IMG/VR virus record: IMGVR_UViG_3300044675_008082
Coordinates: 1-21,200 of that record
Strand: one strand, 5' to 3'
DNA length: 21,200 bases
Source of the DNA: a virus
The notes below the pieces were generated by a model that did no database searches, was not told the origin of the DNA, and saw only the letters and a list, made by a program, of their open reading frames with translations. The stretch's first letter is position 1. Every line of letters starts with the position of its first letter. Position numbers and translations under genes: made by a program. This document shows positions 1-7,707 of this stretch, piece by piece.

Positions 1-2152
1 GATTCCAATTATAAAGTGGTAAATTAATAGCACCTAAACGTGTCCAATTAAGGTGTGTATGGTCTAAAGAAATAAAAACCCTTTCACCTATTAATTTAGG
101 TATAACCTCCACACCTTTATAACTAATATTTTTATAAATTTGTGGATTATCACTAAATAAAATTGGGGCCTCTAAAACGTTTAAAGGTGCGTAATTATCA
201 AAACCCGCTCTACCTTCTTTTTTTTCGTTTATTAAATCTATTTCTTTTAAAAATTTTATATAAGCAGTTATAAAATCTTCTACAAATCTAACTTCTACCC
301 AATTACTAAAATTAGCATCTTCTCCAGGAAATACTTCTTTTGTACCTTGTGTTTTACCACCACCTTTTTTAGGTGTATGGTTTTTTTTATAAACTGTAGG
401 CCAAGCATAAACAGCAGGTTCTACTCCTTTTGTGTTTGCAGATATACGAGTGATTGGTGCACTTGACGTATTATCTGTGTTTGTTGTACTTATATATTGT
501 TTATAACTTTCTGTGTTATCTAAATGATATTGTTCAGCCTTTATTGCTATATTTAAAAGAATTTGCATAAAAGCATCTGTATTACAAAGTAAAACAGTAA
601 AAACGTTTCTTATTGACGGTTTAAACCCAATTCTTTCTTCTATAATATTATTTAAAGATTCTACAACAACTTGTTTTTTAGATGTAATAACATCATTTAA
701 TTTTTGGTAGTCTTCTTTAATTCCATTAATCAAATAACCAAAATCTATAAAATATTCGGTACCACCCGCATTTTTATAACCATAATCAAATAAAACTATA
801 TTTTGAAAATCAGATCCTATTTGGTTGTATATTTTGTCGGTTACCCCAGATGGTTGTCCATTAAAAACATCCGCTTTAGCATCTGTAAGTACGTCAACTA
901 TATCAGAACCAGTTGTTGAGTCTGTTATTTTTTGTGTTTTTATAATTGAGGTATTAGAGGCTAAAGACCCATTTGTTTTATCAAAATACTGTGCAATTAA
1001 ATCCCTAAGTTTGGTGTCACAATTATCCGTAACGGTAGAACCTTTGGCACAAGGTTTGGTTTTAAAAACTAATTTAAATAAATTATTAGTTTGTCCATTT
1101 GCTGTTGAATTTATTTGTTCTGAACTTATATCTTTTAAATCTCTAAAAACTTTTTGAACGGCATCATCGTAGTTATTATAATAATTTTTTAACCCATTAA
1201 GATTTTGTAATTCTGTCCATTCTGGACTTCCTTTAACATCAGGTAAATCTAAAGTTTGTAGATTTTTAACTGCTTTGACTAAATCAAATATTGTTGTACA
1301 CCTTTCTGGTACAACTTTATTTTTACACCATGGATTATTTGTTTCAGTACTATCAACTATAGGATTATCGGGGTTAGTATAAAATTTCCAAGTATTTTCG
1401 TATTTATCTTCTAATATACTATTTGGTGTGTAAATATTTTGGTCTAAATATTGTGATGCTGTAACATAACTAACTATTGTATCAGATAAAAAAGCGAAAG
1501 ACCAACCAACAAACTCTGCGCGACATTCCATGTTACCCGTGTCAGAATTAAACTTAGCATTAAACTTAAGTAAATTTAAATAGTATTTTACAGGTCTACC
1601 GTAATAACCTTTAAGTGTTAATTCAAAAATAGGGTAAGGTAGTGTAAAAAATAAACCATAAGGTGAACAAGAACCTTGTTCAAATAATGTTGCACCACGA
1701 ACATCTACAAAATCAATTACAACTTTAGGTACGGTTTGACTTTTAATTTCAATATCAACATTGGTTATACCAAATGTTTCAAAATCGTTGCCTATTCCAC
1801 CTAATTTTGCTTGGTCGGGGTTACCTCCGATTTGGGTCCAATCGGTTGTTAAAAAAGGTTTGTTAGAAAATAATTGGTCTGCCCCAAATTTTTGTTGTGG
1901 CACAGTCATTTCAATAGAACCACGAACATCGTTATTTAAATTATATTTACCCCCAGTAGTATTTTGGTCTTCTGTTAAAACACTTTTTGATTTTTGTTTA
2001 GCCTTTAAACTAACATAAATAAATAAATCTTCTTGTGGTACTATTTGACCTATTGGGTTAGGATCAATAATTTTAATATTAGCATTTAAACCAGTATTAT
2101 TTAAAATTATAGGTGTGTAATCACTTTGTTGAAATGGGTTTCCGTTGGACAT
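1..2152 (-). CDS. Large baseplate/tail structural protein, N-terminal 717 residues (runs off left edge)
   Basis: An open frame starts at the ATG at 2152 and continues without a stop to the window edge, so only the N-terminal 717 residues are visible. It follows the LysM-like gene by 2 bases and ends the tail operon seen here. Residues about 145-230 hold a region rich in Gly and aromatic residues (VDVRGATLFEQG, then LPYPIFELTLKGYYG, then an aspartate- and phenylalanine-rich stretch) that resembles large virion proteins of T4-type phages from environmental samples; this is recall, not a search. No signal peptide, membrane segment or enzymatic motif is seen. Its place after the tape measure gene and the other baseplate genes suggests a baseplate wedge or hub component. 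The exact T4 counterpart (gp6, gp7 or other) cannot be decided. That it is a real gene is near certain; the role is moderately supported. Confidence 0.8.
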   Translation of the reverse strand, partial: MSNGNPFQQSDYTPIILNNTGLNANIKIIDPNPIGQIVPQEDLFIYVSLKAKQKSKSVLTEDQNTTGGKYNLNNDVRGSIEMTVPQQKFGADQLFSNKPFLTTDWTQIGGNPDQAKLGGIGNDFETFGITNVDIEIKSQTVPKVVIDFVDVRGATLFEQGSCSPYGLFFTLPYPIFELTLKGYYGRPVKYYLNLLKFNAKFNSDTGNMECRAEFVGWSFAFLSDTIVSYVTASQYLDQNIYTPNSILEDKYENTWKFYTNPDNPIVDSTETNNPWCKNKVVPERCTTIFDLVKAVKNLQTLDLPDVKGSPEWTELQNLNGLKNYYNNYDDAVQKVFRDLKDISSEQINSTANGQTNNLFKLVFKTKPCAKGSTVTDNCDTKLRDLIAQYFDKTNGSLASNTSIIKTQKITDSTTGSDIVDVLTDAKADVFNGQPSGVTDKIYNQIGSDFQNIVLFDYGYKNAGGTEYFIDFGYLINGIKEDYQKLNDVITSKKQVVVESLNNIIEERIGFKPSIRNVFTVLLCNTDAFMQILLNIAIKAEQYHLDNTESYKQYISTTNTDNTSSAPITRISANTKGVEPAVYAWPTVYKKNHTPKKGGGKTQGTKEVFPGEDANFSNWVEVRFVEDFITAYIKFLKEIDLINEKKEGRAGFDNYAPLNVLEAPILFSDNPQIYKNISYKGVEVIPKLIGERVFISLDHTHLNWTRLGAINLPLYNWN

Positions 2153-2154
2153 AA

Positions 2155-2481
2155 TTAACTTTTAATTCCGTATAAAGCGTCAAACCTATCTATTTCTTGT
2201 TGATAAGTTTGTAAAGCATTAATTAATGGATATGGTACTCTTAATATAGACCCAACTGGTATGTTAAATTCTAACCCACCGTATATTGGGTTTGCTTGTA
2301 AGATTAACCACCCATAATAAGGTACACCATAATACTGTTGTGACAAAATGTCAAGTCTACTATTAGTGGTATATTCGGCCGAAATATCGTTTGAGGATAC
2401 GGGTATCTTTATAAATGGTAAAGGTTTAATTTCATTATTAACCTTAAATTTTTCATATCTATCGTAGTATAATTTACTCAT
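2155..2481 (-). CDS. Small baseplate protein with LysM-like fold (gp53 / tail protein X type)
   Basis: A 108-residue protein. The central part, residues about 40-85, has the LysM-like pattern of small baseplate proteins: a segment LDILSQQYYGVPYYGWLILQ, followed by an asparagine-proline turn, a glycine-rich stretch and the 'P-x-G-x-x-L-x-V-P' ending (PVGSILRVPYP). This pattern is shared by phage tail protein X and the LysM part of T4 gp53, which join baseplate parts rather than acting as enzymes. The gene lies 2 bases from both neighbours, so translation is probably coupled with the large baseplate genes on either side. It is shorter than T4 gp53 (about 196 residues) and closer in size to tail protein X. 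The fold assignment is by pattern and has not been tested by a profile search. Confidence 0.72.
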   Translation of the reverse strand: MSKLYYDRYEKFKVNNEIKPLPFIKIPVSSNDISAEYTTNSRLDILSQQYYGVPYYGWLILQANPIYGGLEFNIPVGSILRVPYPLINALQTYQQEIDRFDALYGIKS

Positions 2482-2483
2482 TT

Positions 2484-5400
2484 TTACATGTTTGCTACAA
2501 TTTTATCAAGTAATTTAAATAACCCTTGGTCCGTTGTTTTAGTACCATTTATTTCTATTGTAAGTGGTAATGGTTGTCCGTTTTTATCGTATTGACCAAA
2601 ATTATAATAAGTACCTTTTTTTATTATTACCGCCTTTTTAACATTATCAAGAGGGTTTGAAAAATTAAATGTCTTAATAAAATTAACCACACCACCATCT
2701 AAAAATTGTACAAATAATCTTGATCCTAAATTGTATTGTGTTGTACTTAACCCCCCTTCTTGACCTGCAGGTACTTTATAATCTTTAATCCAAAAACCAA
2801 ATCCCATTACTCCTTTTGGTAAATTTTCTTTATTATAAACCGTCTTACTAGCTGAAACTGGAGATATTTTTTGTGTTGATATATAGTAGGACCCATTTTG
2901 TTGGAATACGGCGGAATTTTGTTTACATTCAAATAAAACTTTATCTAATGTATTACCAACCACTGGTGTTGCCGGTTTATTAGTTACAGCTGATTTTTTA
3001 ACATCTGTTTTTTGATTTTCGGTGGTTGCTGAAACAACTGCTGTTGATGCTTGTGCGTTTGTAGACGGTACATCTACAGGTTTAGGTTGTGGTGTAACTG
3101 TATCAATTTTCTTATCGGTCATAACACTACTTTGTTTTATCACATCATATAAAGCATTTTCTTGACCTGGTGTAATATAACCACCATATACCACTTTTTT
3201 CTGTAACGCTCCTTCTCTTTGTGCTAAATAATTATCAACAGCTCTAGCCGTATTGTAAATTCCAGTGTTAGCAAAAAAGTTAAATGAAACCGCATTTTGT
3301 AATTGTTTAATAGGTCCACCTAATGAGCTTCCACCAATAAATTTAAAACCCATATCTACTTTAACAATCATAGGTTGTACACCAATACCTTCAGGGTTTA
3401 AATCCCACTGTACTGGTTCAAAACTAAAATTAACACTGTCTATGACAATTTTTGTGTGATAAAAATCACCTATCTTTAATACACAAATAGGTGGTCTACC
3501 AAAAATCATATTTTGTGGACTATCAATATCTATTAATTGTGGTCCTTGTCTTGTACATTGTTGTAAGAAAGTTAATCTAGAATTAAAACCTTCTGGGGTT
3601 ATAGCGTGAAAAGCGGGGTGAAAATTATCTAATTTTTCACCTAAAGTATTATAAATAAAACTATCTGATTTTTTAAGTGCCTGAAAATAATCACACTCCC
3701 CAATATAAGATTTAGCAACACTATCAGCTATACTTTGTGCAGCGTCTTTTTTAGCCTGTTCTTCTTTAGTTTTTTCTTGAGCAACAATTTGATTTTCGTT
3801 ATTAATTTGTTCAGATATTCTAGTAGAATTTAAAGGGTTTTTTATTAATCTAACTTCCACATATCTAGCTTGTTTAGATGCATAACTATCAGGACTATTT
3901 TGATTTGATGTACAAGGGTCTTGTCCTGTTGTATCTTCTTTAGCCCACTCTTCGTTAGTTGAGTTTGGGTCTGATGCACTATCGCCTAAACTATAAAACT
4001 CCCACCTTAAACCTTTTTGACCTGAATTAATAAAATCGTCAAAACCACCCCTTAATTGTGTTTCAGTAGGGTAAGTTTTATCACTACCACCAAATTTAAC
4101 AGGGTCACCATTCTCAATAGATTCTAAGTACTGTATCATCCAATTATAAACAGACAGTATTCTATCATGACTTAATTTAAGATTATAATCCTTATTAGCA
4201 GCCCCAGAACAATAACCGTATAACTGTATCGTATAATTTTTTCCATCTTCTTGTCCTTCATATTTTTGATTAAATGTGGGTTGGTTGGGTGATTGAGCGT
4301 TTATTAACAATCCACTTTTACCAACTAAAAATTGACATGTTTCGGCTAATTTATTTTCTACAAGTTTATTTAATCCAGGTCTAGAATTTCCATTACAAAC
4401 TAAATCATTTTCTTCATAAGTAAAACTTAATGCTCTACCTTGACCTGTAGTGTTTATATATTGAACCTCTTTACAAGGTAATTTATCTTTAGAACATTTA
4501 CTGTCATTGAATGCATTATCAAAATAAATTTTAAAAGATGTGTAAGGTGGGTCGTTAGGCTCTTTAGGTTTAACCACTTCTGGTGTTATAACACCAGTGT
4601 TAGGTATTTCGATAGTACTATCTTTTATTACAGGTGGTATAAAATCTCTATACGCATCTTTATTCCCACAACCCGCGAAAAATGAATGATACACATCATC
4701 AAATATATTTTCAGCGTAATCTTTTCTTAATTGATTTAGTACCGAAGGGTGATCAACTACAATTGAAAAACTTAAACTACCCGACCTTTCAGTATTGTTG
4801 TAAGTATAAATTGGCTCTCCTCTTCCTACCATAGTTGTTGAATCCCAATTAACACTGGTACTTTCACTAAAATCCATATTGTAAGGGGGGAACCACATAA
4901 TTCTACCACCATTAGGTCCTTTTTCACAAAGTGGTAAGTAAGCTGATTGTGGAGCATCTACCCAAGCTAAATTTTCTATTGAAAACATGTAAGGTATTAC
5001 TTTGGGTTTAAATACAGCTAAGTTTTTTAAATCTTTAGCGGCAGAAAGTTTTATATAATTTTCTTGTATGTTTAATTCTCTAACACCGTCTTTTTCCCAA
5101 GCAATTTTTGGCATACCTACCTCGTTCAATGTCATTAAATCACTATAATTACTAGGTACGTCAGAACCAAGTACATCAGCAGGTTTAGTTGTTAACCACC
5201 AATTTTTTTCACCCCTAATTAAGTTTTCAAAAGAAGTGTACTTTCTTTTAGATGACCAAGAACGACAATAAAACTCACCTGTAGAATTTTTTGCCGTATT
5301 ACCTCTTGATGGTAGTTTTGGTGGATCGACTGCAGGAAGCACTACTGGAATACCCCCAATGTTAATACTACTCGCTTTAAGTCCAGTTGAATGTCCGTGT

Positions 5401-7586
5401 TTATCAATTTTTTGATTATATTCTTTATTACCACCAAATGCTTTTGGTGAATCAAAATAACCAATATAACTACCAACATCATTTAAACCTTCTGATTTAT
5501 TTACTATTTCTTGTGTGTATTTAAGTAATCCTCTTTTAAATGGGTTAACGGTTTGATTACCGTCAGCAGCAACTCTTTTTTGCCAAGAATAAGACTCACT
5601 TGTAAGACCTTCATTTGTGTTTTCCCCATAGGTACCGTGATAGTATGTATCGTACCCTAAATTTACTAATTCAGCGGGAATAGTACTAGGTTGAAATTCT
5701 AAAAGATCTGATTGTGATTTTGAATTTAAAGCTCCAGCTGTTTCTGTTTTACCAAAAAAACCTTCAACAGCCGGACTTGTTGTATAACCTTCTTGTGGGA
5801 CAGGTCCACCTTTTTTCTTTTCTGATGGGAAAAAATAATTTCCTTGATTATATTTTACGTAATCATTTTCTAAAGTAGGTCCGTATTTGTTAACATTAAC
5901 CGTATCAATGATTAAATTTCTGGTATGTTTACCTGTTTGGTCTAATAAATTACTACTAATATCAACTTCTTTGTAATTTACCCTATTTTCTGTAATCGCT
6001 CTACCTACTTGAATTGATTTCTCGTACTCTAATAAATTAAAATCACCTGGATTTAATATGGAATTAGGGTTATTAAATCCTGTTAATTTAGCTAAAAATT
6101 CTGCTGCCTTACCGATAGCTGTTTTACGTGAAGTAATAGAATAATTTTTAATAATTAAATCTTGTCCTGTTAATAAACCAATTGGACTTGTATTAATCAA
6201 TCCCACTGTATTATCAGTAAAGTTTAATTTAATTCTATTTAAAACTTCTACACCTCTTCTTTTTCTAGCTATTGTATCTAATTCCGAAATGTTTGTACCA
6301 TCGGGTTTGTAATTTATACCTGAACCTATAGTACTAAAAGGAATTACACCAACACCTAAAGTTCTACTAAATAGTTGGTCTCTAAAATCTCCTTGAATAC
6401 CTGGGTTATAAGATACAAAACCTGTACGATTATTTAATAACTCATCACCTGTAGTTCCGTAAGAAATTATTTGTGTTGGTCCGTATTTGTTATTCGCCTT
6501 TGTTAATAAGTCCCTATCTCTAATTTCTCTAGTTGTTATAACTTGTCCACCAGGTTTAACCCAAGAGTTAATATTACCAGCAAAACTTAATCTTAAAGTT
6601 TGTGGGACCCCATATGGTGTATTATAATCTCCTGACCATTGTTGGTAAACTGCCGCAAATTCAACTGGATACCAACTTAACAAGTCTTCTTCTGTAGGGT
6701 TTAAAGCTAGATTATCTGGTCTAGGTTGTGTAAAATTGTTTATCGTACTAGATATCTCTGATGCCTCCTGTACAGAAGGTAAATCAAGATTAGCAACATT
6801 TGAGTTGAACAAAGAAGTAGCGTCTTGACCTAAACCCGCTTGTTGTGGTGTAGTTTGCCCTAAAACATTGGCAACTTGTGGATTTATATCTTGTAAATTA
6901 CTACCAACATTTATTTGTCTTGGGTTTGTTAAATTATTGTATAAAGAAGGTGTTTCAGAAACCTCTTGGACTGAAGGTAAATCTATATTTGAAGTGTTTG
7001 GATTGAATAAAGAAGTCACATCTAAACCTAATCCCGCCTCTTCAGGTTTATCTTGACCTAAAACGTTAGCAACCTGTGGGTTTATGTTTTGTAAATTACT
7101 ACCAACATTTATTTGTCTTGGGTTTGTTAGGTTATTATATATAGAAGGTGTTTCAGAAACCTCTTGGACTGAAGGTAAATCTATATTTGAAATATTTGGG
7201 TTAAAAGTTACGTCTAATCCTAAACCAGCCTCTTCAGGTTTATCTTGACCTAAAACGTTAGCTATCTGCGGATTTATATCTTGTAAGTTACTACCAACAT
7301 TTATTTGTCTAGGATTGGTTAAATTATTATAAACTGAAGGCGTATTCGCAACTGTAGTTAAATTAGGTACATCTATAACGTTAAAAGTACTTTGACTAAC
7401 ATCATACTCTGTCCCTCTATCAGCCCAAGGATTACTTAAAACACTACTAATAACCGGATTTGGTGTTCCTAAATTATGTGTAAAAAGATAAGTTCTAAAA
7501 TCGGTATCGGTTATTGGTCCTAAAATACCACTATCAAACTTATCTATATTGTAATCAAAAGGATTTATTTGTGGACTGTTAGGCAT
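2484..7586 (-). CDS. Giant multidomain baseplate protein with N-terminal tandem repeats and an OmpA-like domain
   Basis: A 1700-residue protein starting at the ATG at 7586. Visible parts in order: residues 69-298, about three and a half copies of a roughly 66-residue repeat (core YNNLTNPRQINVGSNLQ); residues about 895-950, a baseplate-like segment (MWFPPYNMDFSES, then GRGEPIYTYNNTERSGSLSF and VDHPS) resembling the N-terminal domain of tube-initiator/LysM proteins of contractile tails; residues about 1015-1250, an OmpA-like domain (FKIYFDNAF; IQLYGYCSGAANKDYNLKLS; ARYVEVRLI); residues about 1360-1440, a second baseplate-type segment (VQPMIVKVDMGFKFIGG); residues about 1490-1540, a Thr/Val/Lys-rich linker. 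No signal peptide is present. The gene sits between the tape measure and small baseplate genes. I infer a structural hub or wedge protein that may contact peptidoglycan. Domain calls are from motif recognition only. Confidence 0.8.
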   Translation of the reverse strand: MPNSPQINPFDYNIDKFDSGILGPITDTDFRTYLFTHNLGTPNPVISSVLSNPWADRGTEYDVSQSTFNVIDVPNLTTVANTPSVYNNLTNPRQINVGSNLQDINPQIANVLGQDKPEEAGLGLDVTFNPNISNIDLPSVQEVSETPSIYNNLTNPRQINVGSNLQNINPQVANVLGQDKPEEAGLGLDVTSLFNPNTSNIDLPSVQEVSETPSLYNNLTNPRQINVGSNLQDINPQVANVLGQTTPQQAGLGQDATSLFNSNVANLDLPSVQEASEISSTINNFTQPRPDNLALNPTEEDLLSWYPVEFAAVYQQWSGDYNTPYGVPQTLRLSFAGNINSWVKPGGQVITTREIRDRDLLTKANNKYGPTQIISYGTTGDELLNNRTGFVSYNPGIQGDFRDQLFSRTLGVGVIPFSTIGSGINYKPDGTNISELDTIARKRRGVEVLNRIKLNFTDNTVGLINTSPIGLLTGQDLIIKNYSITSRKTAIGKAAEFLAKLTGFNNPNSILNPGDFNLLEYEKSIQVGRAITENRVNYKEVDISSNLLDQTGKHTRNLIIDTVNVNKYGPTLENDYVKYNQGNYFFPSEKKKGGPVPQEGYTTSPAVEGFFGKTETAGALNSKSQSDLLEFQPSTIPAELVNLGYDTYYHGTYGENTNEGLTSESYSWQKRVAADGNQTVNPFKRGLLKYTQEIVNKSEGLNDVGSYIGYFDSPKAFGGNKEYNQKIDKHGHSTGLKASSINIGGIPVVLPAVDPPKLPSRGNTAKNSTGEFYCRSWSSKRKYTSFENLIRGEKNWWLTTKPADVLGSDVPSNYSDLMTLNEVGMPKIAWEKDGVRELNIQENYIKLSAAKDLKNLAVFKPKVIPYMFSIENLAWVDAPQSAYLPLCEKGPNGGRIMWFPPYNMDFSESTSVNWDSTTMVGRGEPIYTYNNTERSGSLSFSIVVDHPSVLNQLRKDYAENIFDDVYHSFFAGCGNKDAYRDFIPPVIKDSTIEIPNTGVITPEVVKPKEPNDPPYTSFKIYFDNAFNDSKCSKDKLPCKEVQYINTTGQGRALSFTYEENDLVCNGNSRPGLNKLVENKLAETCQFLVGKSGLLINAQSPNQPTFNQKYEGQEDGKNYTIQLYGYCSGAANKDYNLKLSHDRILSVYNWMIQYLESIENGDPVKFGGSDKTYPTETQLRGGFDDFINSGQKGLRWEFYSLGDSASDPNSTNEEWAKEDTTGQDPCTSNQNSPDSYASKQARYVEVRLIKNPLNSTRISEQINNENQIVAQEKTKEEQAKKDAAQSIADSVAKSYIGECDYFQALKKSDSFIYNTLGEKLDNFHPAFHAITPEGFNSRLTFLQQCTRQGPQLIDIDSPQNMIFGRPPICVLKIGDFYHTKIVIDSVNFSFEPVQWDLNPEGIGVQPMIVKVDMGFKFIGGSSLGGPIKQLQNAVSFNFFANTGIYNTARAVDNYLAQREGALQKKVVYGGYITPGQENALYDVIKQSSVMTDKKIDTVTPQPKPVDVPSTNAQASTAVVSATTENQKTDVKKSAVTNKPATPVVGNTLDKVLFECKQNSAVFQQNGSYYISTQKISPVSASKTVYNKENLPKGVMGFGFWIKDYKVPAGQEGGLSTTQYNLGSRLFVQFLDGGVVNFIKTFNFSNPLDNVKKAVIIKKGTYYNFGQYDKNGQPLPLTIEINGTKTTDQGLFKLLDKIVANM
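6693..7382 (-). repeat. In-frame tandem repeats, about 198 bases per unit
   Basis: Within the 1700-residue baseplate gene, units begin near 7382, 7205, 7007 and 6809. The middle two are 66 codons each; the first is about 59 codons and the last is shortened and diverged. The units are very similar in DNA as well as protein: a stretch reading ctaccaacatttatttgtct recurs near 6901, 7099 and 7301. This suggests recent duplication. Each unit has the order LPSVQEVSETPS, YNNLTNPRQINVGSN, NVLGQDKPEEAGLGLDVT, rich in Asn, Pro and Gly, as in extended linkers or fibrous segments. Confidence 0.92.
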
Positions 7587-7707
7587 GATTTAAATTTCTT
7601 TTTCTATAAATATTTACTTATAAACTTTTTATTTACAATATTAGCGCGAGATCTTAATAAAGCTTAAAATAATATAGCTTATATAATAATAAAGCTAGCA
7701 AATAAAA
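7587..7707 (-). promoter_or_regulatory. Intergenic leader of the baseplate operon with TATAAATAT-type element
   Basis: This 121-base gap between the tape measure stop and the 1700-residue gene is the only real spacer within the left tail operon. On the minus strand it reads ATATTTATA at 7613-7605, 18 bases before the ATG, matching the element found ahead of several other minus-strand genes. The distal part holds AT-rich sequence with repeated AAGCT/AGCTT words that could form only weak hairpins, so I do not call a terminator. No Shine-Dalgarno sequence precedes the ATG. Confidence 0.4.

Noticed and set aside
825-2018. Plus-strand open frames at 825-1157 and 1761-2018
   Set aside because: They lie antisense inside the long baseplate frame, have no promoter or family resemblance, and reflect its codon pattern.
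7620-7700. Hairpin terminator after the tape measure gene
   Set aside because: Only short AT-rich pairings (AAGCT/AGCTT) without a clear T-run after a stable stem.
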